Notes: generated by a model from the letters alone, not told the origin. Positions 8,160 through 18,968 are shown, counted from the first letter of the stretch. The stretch is 64,000 nt of DNA from Flavobacterium palustre (GCF_014639535.1 NZ_BMGA01000006.1:62001-126000), one strand, 5' to 3'. A program made the numbers and translations.

Positions 8160-10628
8160 TTATTTTACTTTAAAAACATAGGTTTTTCCGGCCACTGTAT
8201 TAAAATCATACAACTTAGTTTCAGGAGATTTATAGCCTTTTAAAGCAGCTTTTTCTGAAATTAAAGGATCTTTAATAGTTGTTACATTGTAGAAAACATT
8301 CGGGTTATCTCCTTTGGCTTCCTCTAATTTTACATCACCTACTAACATGACATTGGATGCGAGACGCAATCTGCAATTTCCTCCTAAAGCCGATTTTACT
8401 GTTAGTTGTTTTACCTTGCCATTTTCCCATTCGATAGCTACTTCAAAACCACCTTTAGCTTTTAAACCTGAAACTTTTCCACTTTTAAAATCATCAGGCA
8501 AAGCAGGAAGCACATAAATCGCACCATCATAACTTTGCAATAACATCTCGGTAATTCCGGCTGTACAACCAAAATTACCATCAATTTGAAACGGCGGATG
8601 CGCATCTAAAAGATTCGGATAAGTTCCTCCCTGTTGACCTTTAGTTTCCATAGGTGCCGGACTCAGTTGGTCTTTTATCAGTTTAAAAGCTCTGTTTCCA
8701 TCTAATAATCGCGCCCACCAATTGACTTTCCACCCCATTGACCATCCTGTAGAAACGTCACCTCTGGAAATCAGGGTATTTTTAGCAGCTTCTATTAACT
8801 GTGGTGTCCTGAATGGTGAAATTTGTCCTGATGGAAACAATCCGTACAAATGCGAAATGTGCCTGTGATGGTCATTGGGTTTGTCCCAATCGTGAAGCCA
8901 TTCCTGCAATTGCGAATATTGTCCTATTTGCATTGGTGGTAATCTTTTTAAGGCAACCGCAACCGAATCGGCAAAAGATTTATCGGTTTCTAAAACTTTA
9001 GCAGCATTAACGATATTATTGAAAGTATCAAAAACCAATTGATTATCCATTGTTGTTCCGGCAGAAACACCTACACTTTTCTCATAGGTATTCTCAGGAG
9101 ACATTGATGGCGCTACCACCAACCATTTGTGTTCCGGTTCTTCCTGTAGTACATCCAGATAAAATTGCGCCGCGCCTTTTAAAACAGGATAATATTCCTT
9201 TAAAAATGCTTTGTCTCCGGTGTACAAATAATGTTGCCACAAATGTTGGGTAAGCCAGGCGCCTCCCATTGGCCAAAGACCATAAAAACCACCGTCAACC
9301 ACTCCTGTCATTCGCCATAAATCAGTGTTATGGTGCATATTCCAGCCTCGGGCGTGATACATTTCTGAAGCACTTTCTTTCCCTGTTATTGCCAAATCTT
9401 TCAGCATACTAAACAACGGCTGGTGCATTTCGCTCAGATTGGTTATTTCCGCCGGCCAATAATTCATTTCAGTATTAATGTTCACCGTATATTTGCTGTC
9501 CCATGGAGGCGATAATTTATGATTCCAAATTCCCTGAAGATTCCCCGGCTGATTACCCGGCTGTGAACTTGAAATCAATAAATATCTTCCAAACTGAAAA
9601 TAAAGCGCTACTAGTTGCGGATCATAAGAAGTTCCAAATTCCTTAATCCTCACATCAGTTGTTTTATTGGATTGAGGTGAATTGCCTAAATATAAAGATA
9701 CTCTGTTGAAATATTTTTGGTAGGCAATAACGTGATCTTGAAAAGATTTGGCATAAGTTTTCTTAGAAGCTTTAACTAAAGTTGCAGCGTTTTTTTCAGA
9801 AGGATTTGCCGATAAATCTTTGTAATTTTTAAAATTAGTCGCAATAGCTATACGAATGATAACTTCATCAGCATCTTTAACGGTTAACTTATCAGAAGTT
9901 GCAGTTAGTTTTCCTCCTTGTAAAGTACAGGCCGCTTCTCCAATGAATTTCACTTTACCTATTTTATTATCAACACTTGCCGTTGTCCCTTCAAAAAATA
10001 GTTTGTTATCCTTTGTCTTAAAATTATGAACCACTTGCGGAGTTGTTGCCGACAACGAAAAGCTAATGCTTTTTTTCTTATCGGCAGTTAATTTTACCAA
10101 AATAACATCGTCTGCAAAAGAAGCAAAAAATTCTCTTTTATATGTTACTCCGTTTGCTTTATAACTCACAGACGAAACCGCTTTTTCTATATCTAAGTCT
10201 CGTTTATAATCTGTAAAACTTTCATGACCGGGAAATTCAATCCATAAACTCCCCACGGTTTGATACGGCATTCCGTAATTAAGATTAGCAGGTGCCTGTC
10301 TCGGGAATGTTGTATTAGCTAAATCCTGAGCTTCTTTATTTTTACCCGCAAAAAGTAATTTTCTAATTTCTTCAATATTTGGATAAACATTTTTAGGCAC
10401 ATTATTCCCCGGTTCACCAGCCCAAACGGTTTCCTCATTTAATTGCAGTTCCTCTTTTTGAGGATTTCCAAAAACCATAGCACCTAAACGGCCATTTCCT
10501 AAAGGCAAAGCTTCGTTCCAATTGGTCGCTGGCGTATTGTATTGCAATTTTAATTTTTGTTGGGCATTTCCCTGAAAAACACTTATAGACAGCACTAAAC
10601 AGCCGGCAATAATCTTAATTCGATTCAT
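8160..10628 (-). CDS. Glycoside hydrolase family 95 (alpha-L-fucosidase / alpha-L-galactosidase)
   Basis: Inverting exo-enzyme that releases alpha-1,2-linked L-fucose or L-galactose. A signal peptide ends near GNAQQ. The N-terminal beta-sandwich begins with the family signature around WNEALPLGNGRLGAMV, followed by the (alpha/alpha)6 barrel. Conserved motifs seen are NINTEMNYWPAE, HHNTDLWR, SPENTY with candidate acid E512, HRHISHLYGLFP and IDGNFG with D683. At 822 residues it is full length for the family. Second in the operon, 52 bp after CE8. GH95 members remove L-galactose from RG-II and L-fucose from xyloglucan or mucin; pectin context favours the first, but specificity must be tested. Confidence 0.92.
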   Translation of the reverse strand: MNRIKIIAGCLVLSISVFQGNAQQKLKLQYNTPATNWNEALPLGNGRLGAMVFGNPQKEELQLNEETVWAGEPGNNVPKNVYPNIEEIRKLLFAGKNKEAQDLANTTFPRQAPANLNYGMPYQTVGSLWIEFPGHESFTDYKRDLDIEKAVSSVSYKANGVTYKREFFASFADDVILVKLTADKKKSISFSLSATTPQVVHNFKTKDNKLFFEGTTASVDNKIGKVKFIGEAACTLQGGKLTATSDKLTVKDADEVIIRIAIATNFKNYKDLSANPSEKNAATLVKASKKTYAKSFQDHVIAYQKYFNRVSLYLGNSPQSNKTTDVRIKEFGTSYDPQLVALYFQFGRYLLISSSQPGNQPGNLQGIWNHKLSPPWDSKYTVNINTEMNYWPAEITNLSEMHQPLFSMLKDLAITGKESASEMYHARGWNMHHNTDLWRMTGVVDGGFYGLWPMGGAWLTQHLWQHYLYTGDKAFLKEYYPVLKGAAQFYLDVLQEEPEHKWLVVAPSMSPENTYEKSVGVSAGTTMDNQLVFDTFNNIVNAAKVLETDKSFADSVAVALKRLPPMQIGQYSQLQEWLHDWDKPNDHHRHISHLYGLFPSGQISPFRTPQLIEAAKNTLISRGDVSTGWSMGWKVNWWARLLDGNRAFKLIKDQLSPAPMETKGQQGGTYPNLLDAHPPFQIDGNFGCTAGITEMLLQSYDGAIYVLPALPDDFKSGKVSGLKAKGGFEVAIEWENGKVKQLTVKSALGGNCRLRLASNVMLVGDVKLEEAKGDNPNVFYNVTTIKDPLISEKAALKGYKSPETKLYDFNTVAGKTYVFKVK

Positions 10629-10680
10629 TTTCTATTCTTTATGTTTAATGAAAGTTTCTGATATTCCTAATTTCTAAAAC

Positions 10681-11679
10681 CTACAAAACAGGAACCCAAT
10701 CTTTAAAAATAGCTGCAAGTGTATATTCCTTAGAAAATTGTTCTGATGTTAACAAATGAGACCAACTCACACGTGAAGCGGTGTTTCCTCCTTTTCCTGT
10801 AGAATGATATTCGCCATAAAAAGTGGTAGTTTCTGCTTCCGGTTTACTCCAGTTATGCCAGCCTTCCGGTTTAATATGTGCAGCCATTTCGCATTCAATA
10901 AAAACTGTTTTAGCATAAGGTCGCCAGGGTCTTCCTAAATAATAGCTGCTATTTTCTGAATTTGTAGTCAATTTGCAATTTAAAAACACCAAGCCATAAG
11001 GAGTGTTTTCCAAAGTGCTGGCTGCGGTTAAGTAGGAACCTCCTTTTTTAGCAAAAATTTCGCATTGATCAAAAACAGCCGTTGAAGCACCAAAAATAAA
11101 ATCGGTTGTTCCTTCGATATAGCAATTTTTATAATACTGGCTGCTGGCTGTACTTCGCGGATACAAGGTATCCTGGAAACCCAGAAATTTGCAATTATCA
11201 AAAATAATTTTATCACCATCAACCCTTACCGCCACTGCCTGTCCAACAGGTCCTGATGAATTTTCGAAGGTGATATTTTTAGCTTTAAAATTATCGGCTG
11301 TAACAATAAAACTGGCTGATCCGGATGTTCCAATTTCTTTTCCTTCACTATTTTTCTTGGAAGCATAATCATCATAAGTAAGGATAACATTTTCTTTACT
11401 TTCTCCAATTAAGCTAATGTTATTCTTATCTTTGATTACTTCCAATTTCTCTTTATAAATGCCATTTTTTATTAAAATTCTGGTCTCTGTTGTCTTAAGA
11501 GATGCTACCGAATTCAAAGCATCCTGCACCGTTTTATAATCACCACTTCCGTCCTGAGCAACTACTATATCGTATTTAACTTTTTTGATTGGAGTTTTAG
11601 TACTTAGAGAATCATTAGCTGCTTCTGCTGAAAAACTACTCATTAAAAACACAGAAGCCATTAAAAATTTTGCAATCAT
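10681..11679 (-). CDS. Pectin methylesterase (carbohydrate esterase family 8), copy 1
   Basis: Secreted right-handed beta-helix esterase that removes methyl groups from homogalacturonan so that polygalacturonases or lyases can act. A signal peptide ends near AEAA (about residue 21). All CE8 motifs are present: GQAVAV, QDTLYP with D170, TTDFIFG with D193 and LGRPWRPY with R250, the usual two catalytic aspartates and the arginine. It is the first gene of the four-gene enzyme operon. A strong terminator lies between it and the upstream lipoprotein gene, so it should have its own promoter within 11680-11780, where I cannot recognise a box. A second CE8 lies at 29926-30897. Confidence 0.94.
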   Translation of the reverse strand: MIAKFLMASVFLMSSFSAEAANDSLSTKTPIKKVKYDIVVAQDGSGDYKTVQDALNSVASLKTTETRILIKNGIYKEKLEVIKDKNNISLIGESKENVILTYDDYASKKNSEGKEIGTSGSASFIVTADNFKAKNITFENSSGPVGQAVAVRVDGDKIIFDNCKFLGFQDTLYPRSTASSQYYKNCYIEGTTDFIFGASTAVFDQCEIFAKKGGSYLTAASTLENTPYGLVFLNCKLTTNSENSSYYLGRPWRPYAKTVFIECEMAAHIKPEGWHNWSKPEAETTTFYGEYHSTGKGGNTASRVSWSHLLTSEQFSKEYTLAAIFKDWVPVL

Positions 11680-11789
11680 TATTTTTATTTTTATTAATCA
11701 TTAGTAGTATTTTTTTATTGTGATTAAAATACAACAATTAACACTAAACATTTCATACAAATTTTGAACTAATTCTTTTTTAAAAAAGA

Positions 11790-11812
11790 GGAGAATTCTT
11801 CAGGAATTCTCC
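11790..11812 (-). terminator. Terminator of the susC1-susD1-lipoprotein operon
   Basis: Perfect 9-bp stem GGAGAATTC/GAATTCTCC (11790-11798 and 11804-11812) with a 5-nt loop. On the minus strand it is followed by a run of six T. It lies 22 bp after the stop of the lipoprotein gene. Confidence 0.8.
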
Positions 11813-11834
11813 CCTATTAATAACTAATTCATCA

Positions 11835-13427
11835 TTAATCAAACCATCTTTTATCACCGGCTACACCTGTTCCTGCAAATCCTACTCCTTCTTTGATATG
11901 GAAATCTCCATTAGCAGGGTCAACAAACAATCCATAAATATTTAAAGGAACTTCTGTTATTCCAGTAAATGGTCTTGTATCTACAATTAAATCATTTGTT
12001 TTATAACTTCCTGCATAAGACATCGGAATATTACCATAATTCCCGTTTGTACTGTTAATTTTAGCTCCGCCATTTGGACCGGCCAAAATTAAATTTTGCA
12101 GCGAAACCTGAGCTGGTTTATTGTTATCAAAAAGCCACAAATGACTCATTGCCATTGTAATATTGACACAGGTAATATTGCTAAAATTAACTTTAGTAGC
12201 CACACGTACATCGGCAAATCTTGTACTGATTTCGGTAAATGTACAATTTGACACATTGATTGAATTTACTGTAGTTCCCGAACCAACATTAAATACTCCC
12301 CAGCCTCCTGTGTTTGAAATCCATGTATTTGTGACATTTATATCATTCAAAATGGTACCGCTGCTTATTCTGACAATAGAATTTATATTGGAAACTTTAC
12401 AGCCTTCAATAAAAATATCTTTGGCCGTTTTTCCGTTTAACTCAACGAAAAAAGAACCGGAAGATGTTGTTTGCAAATATTGAATGATAAGATTGTTAAT
12501 TTGAGTTTGGACTCTAAACCTTGCATTTGACAATACTGGCAGATTTCCATTACTGTCAGCAGTACCCACAAAAGCAATATCATTAACACCGGTAGGAATT
12601 GTAATATCTCCACCGATATTATATGTTGTTCCTTCAGCAAAAGCAACAGTAATATTAGTAGCTCCTCCTACAACCAAATTGGAAAGAGCTGTTCCTATAG
12701 CTGATGCGTCATCAGTAGTTAATACATTATAAACAGTACTATTAGCAATTCCGGAAGTACGTACATTTAAAGTTCCACGATTATTTGTTTCATTAAAAAT
12801 CTTGGCAATATATTTTGTTCCAATAGTCAGATTATCAAAAGTTACCATTCCTGTAGTTTTCTGCTCTGGAGACAATACAACATCTTTAATTACCTGCATT
12901 TGTTCATCATATAAAACTACATTAGTAACCCGGGGAGTCACTGTCCATTGTAATTTTATACTGCTGGTTGTTGGAAAATAATTAGTAAAAAGTTGTTCTG
13001 CAGGAGTTTCAAAGTAAATCTGGTTATAACCCGATTCTAATCCGGTTGTTTCATCAATACTCTTCATTCTAACCGAATAACCGGTAGTTCCATCCAATTC
13101 GGTGAATAATTCCCTGTACTCCACTTTGGCCTGATTAGGAGAAGTGGCAAAAGGAACTAAGGAAGCTGCAGAAATTTCAACCGTTTTTACGATTTCTTTA
13201 AATTCCAAATTGTCTTTACTAAATTCGAAAATATATTTAGTTGCCCCAATTCCTTTTGTAAATTTAAGTTCAACCGAAGTGGACTGCACTTTTGAAACCT
13301 CAAATATCAACGACTTAAATAATCGGTCATGACCGGACTCTACTACCCAATCGTTATAATCTTTTTCGCAACTCATCATAAAAGAAGCGAGTATGGAAAA
13401 CACAAAAATTAATATACTATTTTTCAT
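11835..13427 (-). CDS. DUF4957/DUF5123-type surface lipoprotein, probable pectin-binding protein
   Basis: Third gene of the susC1-susD1 operon, 26 bp after susD1, in the position usual for surface glycan-binding proteins. A lipoprotein signal with C20 (FMMSC) is followed by acidic EKDYND, typical of export to the outer surface. Two fibronectin-III-like modules (about 25-135 and 140-230) precede a repetitive beta-helix part whose layout (Asn-rich rungs, about 240-530) matches the DUF4957/DUF5123 pair common in pectin PULs. A binding role is inferred from position; a weak lyase-like activity cannot be excluded. There are no recognisable catalytic residues. Confidence 0.75.
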   Translation of the reverse strand: MKNSILIFVFSILASFMMSCEKDYNDWVVESGHDRLFKSLIFEVSKVQSTSVELKFTKGIGATKYIFEFSKDNLEFKEIVKTVEISAASLVPFATSPNQAKVEYRELFTELDGTTGYSVRMKSIDETTGLESGYNQIYFETPAEQLFTNYFPTTSSIKLQWTVTPRVTNVVLYDEQMQVIKDVVLSPEQKTTGMVTFDNLTIGTKYIAKIFNETNNRGTLNVRTSGIANSTVYNVLTTDDASAIGTALSNLVVGGATNITVAFAEGTTYNIGGDITIPTGVNDIAFVGTADSNGNLPVLSNARFRVQTQINNLIIQYLQTTSSGSFFVELNGKTAKDIFIEGCKVSNINSIVRISSGTILNDINVTNTWISNTGGWGVFNVGSGTTVNSINVSNCTFTEISTRFADVRVATKVNFSNITCVNITMAMSHLWLFDNNKPAQVSLQNLILAGPNGGAKINSTNGNYGNIPMSYAGSYKTNDLIVDTRPFTGITEVPLNIYGLFVDPANGDFHIKEGVGFAGTGVAGDKRWFD

Positions 13428-13453
13428 TTAAATTAAAATTTAGTTTTTAAAGT

Positions 13454-15475
13454 CTAATACCCAAAAGAATTTACTAAATATCCTTTCGACTCAAATATAT
13501 CTTCGTAATAGATGGCAAAATATTGTCGGTAATTACAACTCTTATTACCCATCGTATATTGGGCAAGATTTGCCTGAATGTCACCACCATTTGTCATTGA
13601 ACTCAGAAAACCGGAATAATCATATTGTTTATTTATACCTGTTGCTGCCAGTAAAACTTTAGTTGGCCATTCTTTATAATTCGTATTGGTTCCACTTATT
13701 GGTTTAATCGCATCTTTAGGAAACCATGATTTAGATAAATATTCCGGACCCGGACTTGCTCCAAGATTGGTATAGAAATTAATGGAACTCTGGTCTATAA
13801 ACTCGGAATTTTTAAACTTATAATACACCGTTTGCGGGAAATCTGACGGTTGATAGGTTTTATCAAAAATAGTTACAGGCACTTTATTATCAAGCATTAA
13901 ACACAATGTTTTTTTCATTGTTTCGATCTTATCGTATAATAAACCCCAACGTGATAAATCCCCTTTACGAATGGATTCACAACCAAATTCCCAAGCGCGC
14001 TCGTTTACAATTGCATTAAAAAAATCAGCATCATATTGTTTAATTTTTGGAGAACCAGCACCAAAAGCACGCTCTCTTACTTTCTCCAAAGCCTGACGCG
14101 GAGACATTCCTGCAGTACTATTAACGGCATCCGGACTGGCTAACTGACTTTGTGCTTCGGCAAACATTAGATATATATCAGAGTATCTCATTAATATCCA
14201 GTTTACCCCTGTAGCAATGCGGGAATTAGCTGTTTTATGCAAGGCTAAATAAGACGGTGCCATCCAATAAATTCGCCATTTTGCAAAACTTACACTTAAA
14301 GGATCATTTTTTAGACCTTCCTTATTCTCACTAGTATAATTTGTCCAGGTTAAAGTAACATCACGACGGCTATCATCACGATCAAAAGAATAGAAGTAAT
14401 AGGCTTGAGAAGACACATAACTACCTCCAAAACCTCTGGTTCCATATTTTGTATTTCCGGCTACTTCATAGCCCATCAATGAACCAATATCTCCATTGTT
14501 CCCAAGACCGAATGCCACTTCAAAAAGATTTTCATTACTGGCATTTTGCTGTAAACTACATACCGTTTTCCAAATATTTTCATAACTCGGATCTAGTGTA
14601 TGTGGATTCTCAGTGCTGCCTAAAATTTCAGCTGTTTGTTGAGCCGCAATTTGATAATAATCCTGCCAGTTTTTAACTCTCCCTACATAATAACCATTTT
14701 CTTCTACTATAGTTGGATGGTGTTCTAAATTGGCGTCTGGAAACAAATTTCCATCTCTTAGAGACCATCCTCCTGCATAAAGTGCCACTTTAGCCAAAAG
14801 TCCTTTTGCGAAACCTTTTGAAATACGCTCAACAGTTGAATATTCGGCATTTGTTTTTAACCATGGTAAATATTGAACAGCTTCTGTCAAATCTTCAACT
14901 AAACCCGCATAAATAGTATCTCTGTCGGTTTTACCCATATAAACATTAGTAAGATCTGATTTTGAAGCTTCTCTCTTAAATGGTACATCTCCCCAATATT
15001 TTACCAATTCGGAATAAGCCAATGCCCTAAGTGTTAAGGCTTCTCCTAATAAGGGTTTCATTTCGGCAGCTCTGGTCTCGAAGATTGGTGAATTCCTAAT
15101 TCCATCTACAGCTGTAGAAGCCAATTCAGCCAGTTCAAACAAAGTTTGCCATTTAGTCGTCTGATTATAAGGATCATCATAAAAATTACCTGCGCCCGAA
15201 TCACTACTGGTCGAATTATAACCTGTAGTAGAAAACCCTGAATTGGTTTCGATATCTGAAACTCCCTGCCAGTTTACCGATAACTTTTGACCATAAATGT
15301 ACGTGTCGGTCATCTTTCCGTAAATTCCCATAATAGCGGCTTTAGCCATTGATGGTGTTTTAAAAACCGTTTCTGAACTTAATTTAGAAGGTGAAGTTGT
15401 TTCCAAAAAATCATCACTACAGGAGAACAATCCCAAAGCAACAATAATGAAAGAATAGTATATTATTTTTTTCAT
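13454..15475 (-). CDS. SusD/RagB-family starch-binding-like lipoprotein 1
   Basis: Outer-surface lipoprotein that caps the SusC1 channel and binds pectin oligosaccharides. The lipobox LFSC gives lipid-attached C19, followed by SDDFLE, the common SusD start and a surface-export-like signal. The helical SusD fold is indicated by the N-terminal SusD_2/RagB pattern (ETVFKT...MAKAAIMGIYGKM) and the ending with repeated aromatic segments. At 673 residues it is longer than average. It lies 11 bp after susC1 and is clearly in the same transcript. The partner and the surrounding enzymes point to a rhamnogalacturonan or homogalacturonan ligand. Confidence 0.94.
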   Translation of the reverse strand: MKKIIYYSFIIVALGLFSCSDDFLETTSPSKLSSETVFKTPSMAKAAIMGIYGKMTDTYIYGQKLSVNWQGVSDIETNSGFSTTGYNSTSSDSGAGNFYDDPYNQTTKWQTLFELAELASTAVDGIRNSPIFETRAAEMKPLLGEALTLRALAYSELVKYWGDVPFKREASKSDLTNVYMGKTDRDTIYAGLVEDLTEAVQYLPWLKTNAEYSTVERISKGFAKGLLAKVALYAGGWSLRDGNLFPDANLEHHPTIVEENGYYVGRVKNWQDYYQIAAQQTAEILGSTENPHTLDPSYENIWKTVCSLQQNASNENLFEVAFGLGNNGDIGSLMGYEVAGNTKYGTRGFGGSYVSSQAYYFYSFDRDDSRRDVTLTWTNYTSENKEGLKNDPLSVSFAKWRIYWMAPSYLALHKTANSRIATGVNWILMRYSDIYLMFAEAQSQLASPDAVNSTAGMSPRQALEKVRERAFGAGSPKIKQYDADFFNAIVNERAWEFGCESIRKGDLSRWGLLYDKIETMKKTLCLMLDNKVPVTIFDKTYQPSDFPQTVYYKFKNSEFIDQSSINFYTNLGASPGPEYLSKSWFPKDAIKPISGTNTNYKEWPTKVLLAATGINKQYDYSGFLSSMTNGGDIQANLAQYTMGNKSCNYRQYFAIYYEDIFESKGYLVNSFGY

Positions 15476-15486
15476 AATCTTTTTAA

Positions 15487-18400
15487 TTAAAATGTTACGT
15501 TAGCTCCAAATAAAACTGTTCTGGCTTTTGGATAGGCTGACCAGTCCAATCCTGGTGTTAATGGGGAACTGCCTGTACTTACCTCTGGATCTTGTCCTGA
15601 ATATTTTGTCCAAACTTTTAAATTATTTCCCGTTACATAGCATCGGATTTTTTGAACAAATTTTCCCTTTGCAATACTTTCAGGAAGCGTGTAGCCCAAT
15701 GTTAAATTACCAAGCCTTAAAAAAGAACCGTCTTCAATTGCCCAATCGGTAATTATAGTAGAATTGGATAATGGATGCCATATTGTTGCGTTTTGATTAA
15801 TATCTTGTAACAACTGCGGATTGGCATCGTTACCAAACATAATATTGTTTCCTGTAGTTGGATCGATGGTTGTAAAACGATTTTCTAAACTCATAATAGA
15901 ACTTGCATTATTATAACGCTTAGAACCGCTGAAAGTAGTATTATCAATTTTATTGGCATTGTAAATATCATTACCATACGACCAATTGAACATAGCCGAC
16001 AAATCAAATCCTTTATACGAAGTATTGATTGAAAATCCTCCTGTATGTTTTGGTTGTGCTCTACCAATAACTTTACGGTCTTCATCCGGATTAATAACCG
16101 TACCTGTACCACTTAATTTTTTAAGTTTCATGTGTCCCGGCCCAAAATAATTCCCCGAAGTTGTGATTACTTTAGAAGCATCTACTACTCCCGGATTCAA
16201 AATCCATTTCTTTTGAGTGGTATCATACGTAAAATCGTCAAAACTGTAAAAACCATCTGAAACATAGCCATACATTAATCCCACCGGTTGTCCTACTCTG
16301 GCTCTGTAATCATCACGTCCTACATTGGGAGCCCAATTTGCAGCAGCAATCATTTCATTAGAACCGTCCAAACTTTTTACTACATTTTTATTAAATGCTA
16401 TATTAAAATTAGCTGACAACTTGAATTGATCTGCATCAATAATATCTCCTGTTAAAGTAAACTCCAGCCCTTTATTAGAAGTACTCCCTATATTTTGATA
16501 TTGTGATGTATATCCTGAATTAGAAGGTAATGCAACTGCAAGAATTAAATCCTTAGTATCTATTTGATAAGCATCAACGCTCAAATTTAATCTTTGATTA
16601 AAAAATCCTAAATCAAGACCTAAGTTAGTTGAAACTGTAGTTTCCCAGGTCAGGTTTTCGTTCTTTAAAGTTGTCGAAGGTTTTAAAGTACTCTGAGCAT
16701 TATTACCTATATAAATCAATCTGTTAGCAGATGATTCAAAAGTATAATCTTGTCTCCAGTAAGATCCCACTCGGGCATTCCCTACTTCACCATAACTTAA
16801 ACGTATCTTAGCATTAGATAACCAGTCTTTCGTTTTTTCCATAAATTTCTCTTCCGATAATTTCCAGGCAAAAGCAGCTCCAGGAAAGAAGCCCCATCTG
16901 TTTTTTGGTGCAAATACATTCTTACCATCTAATCTTGAAGTCGCACTAAAAATATACTTATTCAGTAATGTATAATTGATACGTCCAAAATAAGAAGCCG
17001 TTCTGGTAGGCTCGTTAATCGTGGTATAAGTTGGTAATGGAGTTCCATAATTCCACATAGCCAATACATCTTTAGCATTAAAATCATCAGGAAAAAATTT
17101 TGACTGTATTAATGTTTCGTTAGTGTGTGAATCACGTGCTTCCTGACCTAATAAAACATTCAATCGATGATTTGAATTACTAAAGCTTCCATCGTAACTT
17201 ATCGTATTTTGCATAGACCAATCAACCCCTTTTACATCCTGACGTCGAGCAACCGGCTGACCTCCATTAGCACTGGCCTCACCTGTATTTTTTAACCAAA
17301 TATTATCGGTAAAATTTCTATTTACAGCATAACTCCCCTGAGAAACAATAGTAATTCCTTTAAATGGTTTATAAGTTAACCCTCCATTCATTGTAATATT
17401 AAGATTGTTTTGCTCTTTATATTCGTTTGAAATATTATAAATCGGATCATTCAAACTACTTAAAGCCTCAGCAGAAGTAATATTATCACTAGTACCCAAA
17501 AAAGCACCCGGATCCAGATAAGTTAAACTTCTAACTGGCGCATATTTGATTCCGTCTCTTAGTTTACTTCCACTGGAAACACTAGGTCCGGTAATGATTG
17601 TATTTGAAAATCTGGAGTTAAAATCCAAACGAAATTTTGAGCTAATCTCTTTATTTAATTTAAAACTCAGATAATCTCTTTTATAAGAAGAATTTATCAT
17701 TATAAAATCCTCAAAATCATGAGTATAATTAACCTTATATTGTGTTTTTTCATCCCCTCCGGTTAAACCTAAATCAGTATGGGTTTGAAAACCTGTATTA
17801 CCATATAATTTTTCCTGCCAGTCGAATCCTTTTTTTGATTTATAAATATCAATATCACTCCACAAACCATAAGCAGAATAAAAACTGGTACCCGAAACAC
17901 TTGATCCCGGATCAATCTCTTTTTGAAAATATACATATTCATAAGGAGATAAAACATCCGTTAGATTATAAGTCTTTTTTAAACCTGTATAAGCATTTGC
18001 TGTAATCTCAACTTTTCCTTTTTTTCCAGATTTGGTTGTTATCAACACTACCCCATTAGCTCCCTGAGAACCGTAGATAGCTGCTGATGAAGCATCTTTA
18101 AGTACATCGATAGTTTCAATGTCACCAGGAGGAATATCATTAATACTGTTTACCTGAAAACCATCCACTATATACAAAGGAGAATTATCCTGAGTGATGG
18201 AACTTCCCCCTCTTACACGTACATTAATTCGGGCATCTGGAGCTCCTTCAGTAATAGTTACGTTAACTCCGGCTAATCTACCTGCTATAGCCTGTAAAGC
18301 ATTGGTAGCCGGAATATCCTTTAAATCCTTCATGTTTACAGATGCAACAGAGCCCGTTAAATCTTTTCGTTTTGCAGTTCCATAACCAATAACTACTACC

Positions 18401-18828
18401 TCTTCAAGTTTGCTGGAGGTTTCCTGCATGAGTACATTAACTATTTTCTTTCCAGATACAGGAATCTCCTGAGTTTCCATCCCGATATAAGTAAAGACTA
18501 AAACAGCATTTGAAGAAACATCAGGTAGTACAAAATTTCCATCCATATCTGTAATTGTGCTTTTTTTAGTTCCTTTAACAAGAATCGACACTCCCGGAAT
18601 TCCAAGTCCTTTATCATCGGAAACCTTTCCTGATATTTTTGTCTGTTGTTGAACAGCTAACACAGATTTCTTTTCCTTAAATTTTTCCGAAACGGCATCA
18701 TTCAACAGCGTATTAGTTTTTCCATAAACAATAGATGAAAAAGCTACCATAACTAATAAAGCTAAATGCTTTTTTTCTATCAAAGCATTAGCAGAGCCAA
18801 AGTTTTTCCTTGACAACTTGTTATTCAT
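15487..18828 (-). CDS. SusC-family TonB-dependent outer-membrane transporter 1
   Basis: 22-stranded outer-membrane barrel importing oligosaccharides with TonB energy. The N-terminus has a long leader with a hydrophobic stretch near residue 25-40, then a carboxypeptidase-regulatory-like domain (about 64-135; ISGKVSDDKGLGIPGVSI), the plug (about 145-265, with LKDASSAAIYGSQGANG) and the barrel, ending in the aromatic terminus ANVTF. It has no STN domain, unlike SusC2, so it is not expected to signal to an anti-sigma factor and is probably under the hybrid regulator. It opens the operon susC1-susD1-lipoprotein. Confidence 0.95.
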   Translation of the reverse strand: MNNKLSRKNFGSANALIEKKHLALLVMVAFSSIVYGKTNTLLNDAVSEKFKEKKSVLAVQQQTKISGKVSDDKGLGIPGVSILVKGTKKSTITDMDGNFVLPDVSSNAVLVFTYIGMETQEIPVSGKKIVNVLMQETSSKLEEVVVIGYGTAKRKDLTGSVASVNMKDLKDIPATNALQAIAGRLAGVNVTITEGAPDARINVRVRGGSSITQDNSPLYIVDGFQVNSINDIPPGDIETIDVLKDASSAAIYGSQGANGVVLITTKSGKKGKVEITANAYTGLKKTYNLTDVLSPYEYVYFQKEIDPGSSVSGTSFYSAYGLWSDIDIYKSKKGFDWQEKLYGNTGFQTHTDLGLTGGDEKTQYKVNYTHDFEDFIMINSSYKRDYLSFKLNKEISSKFRLDFNSRFSNTIITGPSVSSGSKLRDGIKYAPVRSLTYLDPGAFLGTSDNITSAEALSSLNDPIYNISNEYKEQNNLNITMNGGLTYKPFKGITIVSQGSYAVNRNFTDNIWLKNTGEASANGGQPVARRQDVKGVDWSMQNTISYDGSFSNSNHRLNVLLGQEARDSHTNETLIQSKFFPDDFNAKDVLAMWNYGTPLPTYTTINEPTRTASYFGRINYTLLNKYIFSATSRLDGKNVFAPKNRWGFFPGAAFAWKLSEEKFMEKTKDWLSNAKIRLSYGEVGNARVGSYWRQDYTFESSANRLIYIGNNAQSTLKPSTTLKNENLTWETTVSTNLGLDLGFFNQRLNLSVDAYQIDTKDLILAVALPSNSGYTSQYQNIGSTSNKGLEFTLTGDIIDADQFKLSANFNIAFNKNVVKSLDGSNEMIAAANWAPNVGRDDYRARVGQPVGLMYGYVSDGFYSFDDFTYDTTQKKWILNPGVVDASKVITTSGNYFGPGHMKLKKLSGTGTVINPDEDRKVIGRAQPKHTGGFSINTSYKGFDLSAMFNWSYGNDIYNANKIDNTTFSGSKRYNNASSIMSLENRFTTIDPTTGNNIMFGNDANPQLLQDINQNATIWHPLSNSTIITDWAIEDGSFLRLGNLTLGYTLPESIAKGKFVQKIRCYVTGNNLKVWTKYSGQDPEVSTGSSPLTPGLDWSAYPKARTVLFGANVTF

Positions 18829-18875
18829 AATTTTTTGGTTTAGTTAGTTAATTTTTTTTTTGTGTTTTTCCCTGA

Positions 18876-18890
18876 ATCGAATTATTCGAT
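18876..18890. promoter_or_regulatory. Perfect 15-bp palindrome in the susC1 leader
   Basis: ATCGAAT-T-ATTCGAT, two perfect 7-bp arms about one centre base, lies 48 bp before the susC1 start. It could be an operator or a small leader hairpin. It has no T-run, so it is not a terminator. Confidence 0.35.
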
Positions 18891-18968
18891 CAGTTCTTTT
18901 TGACATGTTTATTAAATAATCATAAATACTTTTTTAAAAGGTTTAACATTAGTTCGTTTAGTAATACA